Of a stretch of 24,286 nucleotides of DNA, positions 14,755 to 22,182 are shown in pieces (within the stretch, counting starts at the first letter, position 1; each line of letters opens with the position of its first letter). The DNA is from Phycisphaerae bacterium (GTDB lineage Bacteria > Planctomycetota > Phycisphaerae > UBA1845), in assembly GCA_021604825.1 (NCBI GenBank), contig BQJS01000053.1:1-24286 (forward strand), given 5' to 3'. The notes under the pieces are model-generated. The model was not told where the DNA came from. It saw nothing but the letters and a program-made list of their open reading frames with translations, and did not search any database. Made by a program: the position numbers and the translations under genes.

Positions 14755-17700
14755 TTAGCGACTCGGATGCCGCCACTTGACGACAATGTGACGGGCGCTG
14801 TGATCCAACACGACGCTTCGCCCGATGCCAACAGGGTTGGGCTTGCCATCGACTGTGATTTCGGCTGGCGCGTCTGCGCGCGGGAGCATGAGGTCGAAAC
14901 CGCCGCGAGGCTGGGCGTCGCCGGATAATTCAACGGTCATCGTATCGCCCGTCATCGATGCGTGCAGATTTAGCGTTCCGAAAAAAGTAGGGAAACCATC
15001 AGCCGCGACCCCGGAATCTTCGGTTAACCACGCCTCACTGACTCCGGCAAGCAACACAAGCTGCTCGTCGCGCTCGTACATCAGCATCGTGCGAACAGAA
15101 TTAATCAGCGCGCTACCCACCCAGGTATGCGGCATGTCCCCTCTGAACCGCGGCTCTTGAGGATTGCGCCATACAACTTCAGCCCATTGTCGCCAACCGA
15201 TGGGTCGCTGGTCCTTCAGAAAGAAATCGAGAAGTGCCCGCGCACGCTTCGGCTGCCCCATTCGCACGTATGTATCGACGATGCGAATTTCGTACGGGGT
15301 ATAGTCATTCCACTCCGATTTGCCGGATGCTCGATTCTGAAAAAACTCGAAGTAACGGTCGAACGTACGATTTAGCGCGTCGATCGGCAGAACGCCAAGT
15401 TGCTCGCACGGAAAAACCGCGATCGCCGTGGATGTCGCGTCGAAGTCACCCAACTCTGCACAACCCGGTAGGTAATTGATTTTGTGATGGGTCATCGCCA
15501 ATTCCAGCGAGGCGTAAAGCGCACTGCGATGCGCGTCGTGTAGCACGCTATACCGCTTAACCAAATCGGGGCGATCAAGTTCCCGCGCGATTGCAGCCGC
15601 ATCCTTGAAACCCTTGACGACGAAGAAGTTGTCCCAGTATGAGTGCATGGGCTTGGCGCTGTACCCTTCATGACTGATCGATTCGGGCACGAGGCCATAA
15701 AATGCCTTGGTGATGCCTTCGCCGTTTTCATACTGGGCAGTCATGCGCTGATTGCGGAGCGATTCGAGGTAGTTTACCGCGCCTTCGACATTGGGTAGCT
15801 TCGATTCAAGGAACGCACGGTCGCCCGTAAACAGGTAGTAGGTGTTCAATGCATAGATCAATTCCCCGGCGCTATCATGTTCCGGGACCGGGTCGGGCCC
15901 GCGCTGATCGACAACGCATGGCACTTTGCCGTCGGCGTATTGATTGCTCGCGTACCAATCGAGGTACTCTCGGACCGCATCCTGATGACCGCACGACAAC
16001 AGCGCCGTCGATGTCACGGCTCCGTCGCGAATCCAACTGCGCTCGTACGTCCGCGATCCTGGCTGGATAGCCGGCCCGTCGCGGTTGATCAAAATGTACG
16101 CCTGCGTCGCACGGAATGTGTCTTCCAGTTGTCGAATCGATTTCGGTAGTTTCAATCGCACACGATTTAATACGCGCTTCCAAGTGTCAATCGCGGCTGC
16201 CAACCGCGCAGCATGGTCCCGACCGCCAAACTTGGGCAGACCTGGCGTTGCCGTCGAATCCGATGGATGCAGCGGAATCGAAACAACAATCAGCTTCTCT
16301 TCACCGGACGCAAGTTGATACGGGAATTGAAGAGCAGCCGATGCGCCGCCATCGGGACATTCAACTTGCTGTGCTTTTGGAAATTCGCTCGCGGCTAAAT
16401 GCTCGCTGATGTCGCCACCTGCGAACGTGGTCGCTCCAAAACCATCCGCAATTGACCAAAGATCAAGGGGCGGATCATCGTTAACTCGAACGGTGGATCC
16501 CATCTTTGAAATGCTGCCGATCGCAGTCACCCCACCGGTAATGTTCAGATTCTGCCACGGTGGGAGCACTTGGAAAGGGCGAATCGCCAAGTACAAATCG
16601 CCATTGATCGGCTGGCTGCGTTTGTTTCGTATCCGATACGAAACGACCAATTCAGAATCGCCGGGCAGTCCGTCCGCGAATGCCGTCACCGTAAGCAGCG
16701 CACTGTCAACATTCCAATCGACCGACGGGATAGGAACGTAACCGTCCACCAACGAATGGCCCATCGTCACATCCGCCCACGTGTGAAGCTTGTCGCCCAC
16801 TCGCAAGAACGGCTCGACAGTCCAACCACCGCGCCGAACTTCCACCTGCCCGTGCGCACCGAACAGCGCCTCGTTCTTATCACCGGAAACACCGACGATG
16901 GTCCAGGGCGAATGCTCCTTAAGAAACGACGCGGGGAATCGTCCGCGCGGTGATTCTTTGGCGATGTTCTCGTACAAGCGGTTTCGATCTTGCGAGAAAT
17001 CAACGTCGCGCACCTCGATGCGATGCATGGCGATCGACCGATCGCTTTCCTCGTCTAGGATGAGAACCTGTGCGCGAACAGCTTCGGCGTCGGGCATGGG
17101 AATATAATCGCGTCCACCGTTGCTACCGCGCACTGCCGCGGCCCGTTCCCAATTCGTCCCATCAACACTCAGGATCACGTCGTAGTTCGCGGCGTGTTGA
17201 TTCGGCTCCCAATCGATCACCAGCCCGCCAAGCTCACGCATTTGATGAAAGTCAAGTTCCAACCAGGGATGAGGCGCGGTCGGCTTCCAGTTCAAAACGC
17301 CGTCGCGGGGCAACTTAACGAGCTTTACGAAATCGGGACTGGCGTACGACTGGAACGAAACATCAGGCGCGCGTTTGACCGGTAGCGATTTTGGAAGCAC
17401 CTCGTAGGTCAGCGAATCAATGAAGACACGACCGCTTCCACCACTGCTAGCCGCCACCGCGAATTCGATCGCACCCAATCGCTTCATGGGCACGTTGCCC
17501 GCCGGTCCCCAGGCAAACTCGAAATGCCGGGCTTTGTATCGGGTGGTCTGCCATGTCTTGGGAAACGCCAGATCGCGTTTGTTGACCCACCAAACGTTGT
17601 CACCCGATGGATCGACAAGTTTGAATTCAAGGTTATTCGAGGGTGCGTCGCCCCGAAGTGCGAATGTAAACCGATAATTGTCCGGCAGTTCAAAATCGAC

Positions 17701-17922
17701 CGCGCGACGGATCACAACAAAACCCGCACCAGCCCGAAAATCGAAGTCGAGTTGCATGCAGCGACCATCGACACCGGGCGCGGGCTTGATCGTCGCAACC
17801 ACGCCGTCGCTGGCGTTGACCACCCAACGATCCAGCGACTCAAAGTCGTCCAGCACGACGGGAGCAGCCAAGCTCGCTGCCGCCATGGCCAACACGGTTA
17901 CACCAATGATCGAGTTGTGCAT
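14755..17922 (-). CDS. Large secreted six-hairpin glycosidase-like protein with discoidin-type domain
   Basis: A 1055-residue exported protein. Signal peptide MHNSIIGVTVLAMAAASLAA is followed by a sugar-binding-like jelly-roll (about 22-180, from VVLDDFESLDRWVV to GRVFIDSLTYEV). A discoidin/F5/8C-like domain comes next (about 190-320, WLELDFHQMRELGGLVIDWE...YDVILSVDGTNWERAA). A beta-rich middle (about 340-580) leads to an (alpha/alpha)6-barrel resembling GH15/GH63-type enzymes (about 590-960). The barrel shows ERSWIRDGAVTSTALL near 625-640, HSYWDNFFVVKGFKDAA, and SEWNDYTPYEIRIVDTYVRMG. A C-terminal beta domain ends KWRHPSR. The likely role is cleavage or debranching of an extracellular glycan; the exact GH family cannot be fixed by eye. 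ATG at 17922 has AGGAAG about 9 bases upstream. The open frame to 17982 would translate the terminator hairpin and is rejected. The gene is tail-to-tail with the 162-aa gene. Confidence 0.85.
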   Translation of the reverse strand: MHNSIIGVTVLAMAAASLAAPVVLDDFESLDRWVVNASDGVVATIKPAPGVDGRCMQLDFDFRAGAGFVVIRRAVDFELPDNYRFTFALRGDAPSNNLEFKLVDPSGDNVWWVNKRDLAFPKTWQTTRYKARHFEFAWGPAGNVPMKRLGAIEFAVAASSGGSGRVFIDSLTYEVLPKSLPVKRAPDVSFQSYASPDFVKLVKLPRDGVLNWKPTAPHPWLELDFHQMRELGGLVIDWEPNQHAANYDVILSVDGTNWERAAAVRGSNGGRDYIPMPDAEAVRAQVLILDEESDRSIAMHRIEVRDVDFSQDRNRLYENIAKESPRGRFPASFLKEHSPWTIVGVSGDKNEALFGAHGQVEVRRGGWTVEPFLRVGDKLHTWADVTMGHSLVDGYVPIPSVDWNVDSALLTVTAFADGLPGDSELVVSYRIRNKRSQPINGDLYLAIRPFQVLPPWQNLNITGGVTAIGSISKMGSTVRVNDDPPLDLWSIADGFGATTFAGGDISEHLAASEFPKAQQVECPDGGASAALQFPYQLASGEEKLIVVSIPLHPSDSTATPGLPKFGGRDHAARLAAAIDTWKRVLNRVRLKLPKSIRQLEDTFRATQAYILINRDGPAIQPGSRTYERSWIRDGAVTSTALLSCGHQDAVREYLDWYASNQYADGKVPCVVDQRGPDPVPEHDSAGELIYALNTYYLFTGDRAFLESKLPNVEGAVNYLESLRNQRMTAQYENGEGITKAFYGLVPESISHEGYSAKPMHSYWDNFFVVKGFKDAAAIARELDRPDLVKRYSVLHDAHRSALYASLELAMTHHKINYLPGCAELGDFDATSTAIAVFPCEQLGVLPIDALNRTFDRYFEFFQNRASGKSEWNDYTPYEIRIVDTYVRMGQPKRARALLDFFLKDQRPIGWRQWAEVVWRNPQEPRFRGDMPHTWVGSALINSVRTMLMYERDEQLVLLAGVSEAWLTEDSGVAADGFPTFFGTLNLHASMTGDTMTVELSGDAQPRGGFDLMLPRADAPAEITVDGKPNPVGIGRSVVLDHSARHIVVKWRHPSR

Positions 17923-17947
17923 TTCTAATCGCTTCCTACGCCGCGCA

Positions 17948-17983
17948 AGAAAATGCCCCGCACGGAAGATCCGGCAGGGCATT
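17948..17983 (-). terminator. Intrinsic terminator after the EF-hand/binding-module gene
   Basis: Read on the minus strand, AATGCCC (17983-17977) pairs with GGGCATT (17958-17952). The stem continues through a T-G wobble, GC/GC and CGG/CCG with one bulged T, around a 5-base loop, and is followed by TTTTCTT. This is a textbook Rho-independent terminator about 65 bases after the stop at 18048. It is also about 26 bases before the ATG of the next minus-strand gene. Confidence 0.85.
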
Positions 17984-18047
17984 GGATTTGGTTGCTATTT
18001 CAGCTGACATGCAGCCTGCTACTCGATCGCTGTCAAAGCTTCGTGTT

Positions 18048-19877
18048 CTACGGCCCGGTGATTCGCGGGTGGAAGTAGCTGAAGTCGACGAGATCGATAT
18101 CGATGTCTTCGTCGTCGTCAAACACCGTGCAATTCCAGTCGAGATCACCCGCACCGCTGCCGTTGAAACACCGCTGGAATTCGGCGAAGTCGAACAGATC
18201 CTGATCATCGTCACCATCGGCATCGGCACCGTCAAAGCGATTGGTGATCACGGCTTCGAGGTTGTCGAAGAACACTTCGCCCTCTCCTGTGCCAGCCGAC
18301 ACCAAACACACCGCCCGGGTCAGCGCCGCGTTGCCTGATGGCATGGTAAAGTCGATTTCCAACGGAATCCAAGTATCGGTCGGGCTACCGGAGTCGATGG
18401 TGTGGCCATTGGCACTGCTACCGATGTCGATGACAGCCGGGATCGACCCCGCGATCCACTCGATTTTGACACCGGCTCTTGCGGTCCCATGAAGCTGCTG
18501 GGCTTCAACATCCTGCTGACGGACGAAGGCTCGCACATACAACGTTTCATTCGGTTGCAATGGATCGGGCAGTGTTAGGTCCTGAGAAATTCCGGTGAAA
18601 TCAGAACCGGCCATCTTTGCACTGGCACCAAAGACATCTTCATCCACCAGATTGTTCTCTAGACCGCCAACTTCGAACGACAACTGGGCTTCGGGACCAA
18701 ATTCCAGCCAATCGTCGATCCCATTGGGACCGCCGAATCCGTTTTCAAAACTCGAGTTGGTCAGCAAGTTGGTCGATGGTGCCCGCGACAACGAAGCAAA
18801 CGCTTGATCAAAGTAGACGACGCTGTTTGTACTCACGTCGGGGAACATGATCATCGTGATGCGAGCAAGCCCGGCATTGTCCGGAACCTCGACGCCGATC
18901 GTACCGATGTCAATCATGACCCAAGCGTTGGACGTTGAGTCTGCACCAAATGGAAAATTCTCTGAGGGTCCCGGCAGCGAAGAACCGCCAGGTGCGTCGA
19001 ATTCAAGTTTCAAACCGGCCAGCGCATTGTTCGTCAGCCCATTGGTCGAGGTATGCATCACGCGACCTCTTAAGAGGACGCGCTCGTTCTCAAATACTTC
19101 CGTCATGTTTTGGAACAGACCACTAAATGCCGATTCGGTCCCGACTTTTAGACTTTTGTCTCCATGAAGTGATTGCGTCAGCGTAGGTCGCTGATCGCCG
19201 AACCCGCCCCACTCAGCCACCGCCTCTGGCGATGCGTCGCCCGGACCAGCCAACTCAAAATCGCCGTTAACCAGAAGGTTCGTCGGATCGCCACCGATGG
19301 TCAGTTTCGCGTCATCCCAAAATGCCGCACCCGAACCGTTGTTCGCAATCCAAACGCAGGTCATCCGAGCTTTGGTTGCACCCACAGGCGCCAACACCGG
19401 ACCAACCGATGCCGGAATCCAAGTATCGGCAGGCGAAGCCGCACTCATCACAAAATCAAATTGCGTCGACCCACCGACTTGATTGTTCCCATCGTCAAAG
19501 AATCCAAGCGCCACGCCAGCAATGGCGTCACCGCCGACTTTGTCACCCGTGCGCGTGAACAACTCCGCGCTGACCGTCACCATGTCGACGCCAGCCGTCA
19601 CCGGAATATCTTGAAACGCCAGTTCAGTTGGATTGCTCTGGAATGCCTTCAGGGCGTGACCTTCACCAGGAGGCAACGCTGGCACCAAGTTGGCCTCAGA
19701 CGAGCGCTCGACCACATTACCGCTAATCTCCCACCCGCCAGGTACAAAGGGGTCCAACGCATTCGCGTCGCTGTCTTCGATGCTTCCGTTAAGCAGAATG
19801 TTCTGCGATGCGTTGACCGATCCAATCGATACCATCGCGACAACCATCGCCAACGCCAAAGTTCTTTGAGCCTTCAT
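18048..19877 (-). CDS. Secreted protein with three glycan-binding-like repeats and dockerin-like EF-hands
   Basis: A 609-residue exported protein. MKAQRTLALAMVVAMVSIGSVNA is a signal peptide. Three related modules follow, each opening with N-[IL]-L-x-N-[GS]-[SD]-[IF]-E: NILLNGSIEDSD (residue ~26), NLLVNGDFELAG (~200) and NLLTNSSFENGF (~370). Each ends in a strand such as AAFWDDAKLTI, VVYFDQAFASL or EVFFDNLEAVI. This is the carbohydrate-binding, CBM4/9-like jelly-roll pattern. The last 60 residues hold an EF-hand pair, DADGDDDQDLFDFAEFQRCF and DDDEDIDIDLVDFSYF, like a dockerin; the second loop is unusually acidic. ATG at 19877 is used with GGAAG upstream; GTG at 19880 is also in frame. It follows the prepilin-like gene by 127 bases and ends in a clear terminator. 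No enzyme domain is present, so it probably binds or displays glycans. Confidence 0.82.
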   Translation of the reverse strand: MKAQRTLALAMVVAMVSIGSVNASQNILLNGSIEDSDANALDPFVPGGWEISGNVVERSSEANLVPALPPGEGHALKAFQSNPTELAFQDIPVTAGVDMVTVSAELFTRTGDKVGGDAIAGVALGFFDDGNNQVGGSTQFDFVMSAASPADTWIPASVGPVLAPVGATKARMTCVWIANNGSGAAFWDDAKLTIGGDPTNLLVNGDFELAGPGDASPEAVAEWGGFGDQRPTLTQSLHGDKSLKVGTESAFSGLFQNMTEVFENERVLLRGRVMHTSTNGLTNNALAGLKLEFDAPGGSSLPGPSENFPFGADSTSNAWVMIDIGTIGVEVPDNAGLARITMIMFPDVSTNSVVYFDQAFASLSRAPSTNLLTNSSFENGFGGPNGIDDWLEFGPEAQLSFEVGGLENNLVDEDVFGASAKMAGSDFTGISQDLTLPDPLQPNETLYVRAFVRQQDVEAQQLHGTARAGVKIEWIAGSIPAVIDIGSSANGHTIDSGSPTDTWIPLEIDFTMPSGNAALTRAVCLVSAGTGEGEVFFDNLEAVITNRFDGADADGDDDQDLFDFAEFQRCFNGSGAGDLDWNCTVFDDDEDIDIDLVDFSYFHPRITGP

Positions 19878-20004
19878 CACCGCTTCCTTCCGCCTCTGGT
19901 TTCTCGCTCTCTGACACCCCTGGGCATCCGAGAACGTGAGTTCGCTTCTGTCGATAATCCGTGATCTGCCGATTCAGACCGGCTTAGTTCGAATCCAGAA
20001 CAAC

Positions 20005-20883
20005 CTAGTTTGAATACTGTCCCGTCGAGCCATCAACGACCTTGTTGCGTCCCTTGCTCAATCCCCACGACCAGTATGGCCGATTGCCAAAGCGATCCTT
20101 ATCGTTCGCTTCCTCGTAGCTCTTGGCTTCGTAATCGAAGTACCGTTCCTGTGAGAAGCGTTCAACGTGTGTATCGAGAAATACCACGTGATGCCCACCG
20201 TTGTGACGCGGGCGTTGGGGCAACGCATCACTGAACATCGCCGACAACTCCGGGAACGGGATTTTGTTCATAAGATTTCCGCTGATTGCGGGAATGTCAC
20301 CAGCACCGTCATTCCAATCGTTGAACCAATATTCGGTGTAGATACCTTTGAGCAATTTTGTGCTTGGATCTGTAAACTCCGCAATGCTCACGTCCGCAAA
20401 CTCACGCCGCTTGACGAAATCCTTCACGAGCGGATCGCTCTTGACCGCAAAATACTGCGACATGGATGGGCTTGCACTATCCATCATCGCAACGAATTCG
20501 TCCGCCGTAATCGTGCGGGCTCCCGGTTGGCCACCTTTTGCATTGGGCGACTTTGCTTTCGGGCATTGGTAAACCTTCAAATCTTTCAGATATGGCCAAA
20601 GCTGCAGAATCTGTCGGTACTGTTTGAATGGTGCCTTGTGATAAGGGTTACCGCCACCGATCGGGACACCGGGAATCCAAAGCAAATGGTCAGACGAATC
20701 TTGCACGTAATACTGGACCGAAAGGCCCAACTGGTGCATGTTCGCCTTGCACAAGGTGTCTTTCGCTTGGTCTCGTGCCTTCTTCAGCGACGGCAGCAAA
20801 ATTGAGACGAGCAGTGCAATAATCGATATCACCACCAGCAATTCAACCAGTGTGAATCCTGCCCGATTTCTTCTCAATCGCAT
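20005..20883 (-). CDS. Prepilin-like protein with H-X9-D C-terminal motif
   Basis: A 292-residue protein with a class III (type IV pilin-like) leader: MRLRRNRAG then FTLVELLVVISIIALLVSIL, with the processing Gly-Phe junction and Glu at +5 expected for a prepilin peptidase and N-methylation. The remainder is globular, with LPSLKKARDQAKDTLCKANMHQLGLSVQYY, as in the large planctomycete/verrucomicrobial family of DUF1559-like, H-X9-DG proteins. Near the C-terminus RHNGGHHVVFLDTHV matches that family's motif, but the Asp is followed by Thr instead of Gly. These proteins are exported by pseudopilin pathways and often accompany glycan-use genes. ATG at 20883 has AGGG 9 bases upstream; ATG at 20892 is possible, and the open frame to 21006 is too long for a pilin leader. 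It lies 169 bases after the PEP-CTERM gene. Confidence 0.85.
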   Translation of the reverse strand: MRLRRNRAGFTLVELLVVISIIALLVSILLPSLKKARDQAKDTLCKANMHQLGLSVQYYVQDSSDHLLWIPGVPIGGGNPYHKAPFKQYRQILQLWPYLKDLKVYQCPKAKSPNAKGGQPGARTITADEFVAMMDSASPSMSQYFAVKSDPLVKDFVKRREFADVSIAEFTDPSTKLLKGIYTEYWFNDWNDGAGDIPAISGNLMNKIPFPELSAMFSDALPQRPRHNGGHHVVFLDTHVERFSQERYFDYEAKSYEEANDKDRFGNRPYWSWGLSKGRNKVVDGSTGQYSN

Positions 20884-20951
20884 GTTGGCCATCCCTTGCT
20901 TCACACGTCCCCAAATTCGCGAAAATCCAACCCATCCAGTTCCTTCAATCC

Positions 20952-20982
20952 GGTGCGACAGCATCAACCGCTGCCGCACCGT
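20952..20982. other. Strong stem-loop between PEP-CTERM and prepilin-like genes
   Basis: CGGTGCG (20952-20958) pairs with CGCACCG (20976-20982), and inside them CAGC (20960-20963) pairs with GCTG (20971-20974) across one mismatch, around a 7-base loop. It lies in the 169-base minus-strand gap. No T-run follows on the minus strand, so it may be a structured leader, a processing site or a partial terminator that lowers expression of the downstream genes. Confidence 0.5.
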
Positions 20983-21052
20983 CAGAAGGAAAACGATCAT
21001 CCACACGCGGCGTCAAATCCATGCCCACGCGCAGACTCAAGACTCTTATGTA

Positions 21053-21862
21053 CTAGCGACGACGACGCAGCATCGTCACCGCACCGATTGCCAACAACGT
21101 GAGGCTTGCCGGCTCGGGAACGTAGTTCAAGTTTCCGAAATTCGCCACCAAACCATTACCAGCGCCACTGCCTCCGGTGAAGTACTGGACGTAGCCACCG
21201 ACGCGGGCGTCATCGAGCATGCCCCACGTACCCATGCCTTCACCTGCATTGCCTTCATCGTACGCAAGCGGGCCACTGGTGTAGTCGTTGCCACCGAGGG
21301 TCAACAGATACTCAATTGTTCCCGGCGATCCGGCACTGAGGCCGTTCGCGCGATACTTCACGCCAACGTTGATGGTGTCGCCCTTCGTGTAGTTCACGCC
21401 GTGTGAACCGGTGAAGCTGTAGAACGGCAACCGGCCACCAAACACCGCGATCTCACCGTCCGTGGTTCGGACATTGAAGCGACCATCGACATTGTGTGAC
21501 CACCACGGAGCGACCTGCAGACCAGCTTCTCCATTGCCCGCACCACTGATCGTCAGGTCGGCTGAGAAATCGAAACTGTCGCCATTGTTGAAGACGGCTT
21601 CGGTGATGAAGTCGCTGGCGAGATGGAAATTGTGCAGGTTTGCGAAACCGGCACCCGACACCGTGGTATCATCGAACTGAACCTGCGTCGGATAGTTGTT
21701 GATCGTGTTCAGCGTCGAACCGGCATCGTCATTGAACACCCGCGTGTTAAGCAGCGTGCCCGACACCGTCGGAGCCGCCATCGCCTCAACAGCCACGCCC
21801 AAAGCAGTGACCATGGTCACGGCGACGAGCAATGAAAAACTTCTGCCTTTCCCTTGTTGCAT
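21053..21862 (-). CDS. PEP-CTERM surface protein
   Basis: A 269-residue exported protein. It has a signal peptide (SFSLLVAVTMVTALGVAVEAMAA), a beta-rich central domain with no recognised family, and at residues 248-269 the full sorting signal: VPEPAS, a hydrophobic helix (LTLLAIGAVTML) and four terminal arginines. PEP-CTERM proteins are cleaved by an exosortase (EpsH-type) at the inner membrane and released to the surface or exopolysaccharide matrix. No exosortase gene is in the window, but its presence in the genome is implied. The middle contains AGLQVAPWWSHNVDGRFNVRT and VNYTKGDTINVGVKYRA, reminiscent of LamG-like sugar-binding sandwiches; this is inference. AGGAGGAG lies 6-7 bases before the ATG, the strongest SD in the region. 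A promoter with an overlapping LacI-type operator lies about 115-150 bases upstream. Confidence 0.9.
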   Translation of the reverse strand: MQQGKGRSFSLLVAVTMVTALGVAVEAMAAPTVSGTLLNTRVFNDDAGSTLNTINNYPTQVQFDDTTVSGAGFANLHNFHLASDFITEAVFNNGDSFDFSADLTISGAGNGEAGLQVAPWWSHNVDGRFNVRTTDGEIAVFGGRLPFYSFTGSHGVNYTKGDTINVGVKYRANGLSAGSPGTIEYLLTLGGNDYTSGPLAYDEGNAGEGMGTWGMLDDARVGGYVQYFTGGSGAGNGLVANFGNLNYVPEPASLTLLAIGAVTMLRRRR

Positions 21863-21977
21863 CTTAACTCCTCCTGAATAAGAGATTGATGAGTCGCCGC
21901 AGAGCCACTTTGCTCACAACAATCGCCAACCGAATGAGAGTTCGGGCAGCGTAAGAGACGCCCTCGGACTATAGACA

Positions 21978-22006
21978 ATCATAAACGCGCAATCCGGCCA
22001 TTGCAA
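21978..22006 (-). promoter_or_regulatory. Sigma-70-like promoter of the PEP-CTERM gene
   Basis: On the minus strand TTGCAA (22006-22001; four of six -35 positions) is separated by 17 bases from TATGAT (21983-21978; five of six -10 positions). Transcription would begin near 21971, giving a leader of about 110 bases. The -35 box lies inside the LacI-type operator. Confidence 0.6.
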
Positions 22007-22015
22007 GCGCTTTCA
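22002..22015. promoter_or_regulatory. LacI/CcpA-family operator
   Basis: TGCAAGCGCTTTCA fits the TGNAANCGNTTNCA consensus of LacI/GalR-family regulators at every fixed position, including the central CG. It overlaps the -35 box of the PEP-CTERM promoter and lies 167 bases before the GH1 start. Binding should repress the minus-strand genes and may also affect the GH1 operon. No LacI-family gene is in the window. Confidence 0.75.
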
Positions 22016-22182
22016 TAGCTTGATACCATGTATTTTTGAGTTCAGTCACACTCAAATCGTAATGGCTCAAATGGCACTATTCGCAAAACGGCTATTACTG
22101 TCGTAACATTATTTACGCCAATAGGTTAGCCCTGAGAACTGGTCGCCGAAGCGAGATGCCTTGCCCGAGGATTGTTCCAATA

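Larger units (their letters stand above)
21863..22182. other. Divergent regulatory region (320 bases)
   Basis: AT-richer spacer between the PEP-CTERM gene (minus) and the GH1 gene (plus). It holds a minus-strand promoter and a LacI-family operator, listed separately. On the plus strand TTGAGT at 22036-22041 is a possible -35 with a poor -10 (TAATGG, 22060-22065). No gene is apparent. Confidence 0.6.

Noticed and set aside
17923..17982. N-terminal extension of the large glycosidase-like protein (start at 17982)
   Set aside because: It would translate the terminator stem-loop, lacks an SD and would bury the signal peptide 20 residues inside the protein.
19980..20003. TTCGAATCC resembling a tRNA T-loop
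   Set aside because: Flanking bases do not form a T-stem, and no acceptor, D or anticodon arm is found at the right distances.
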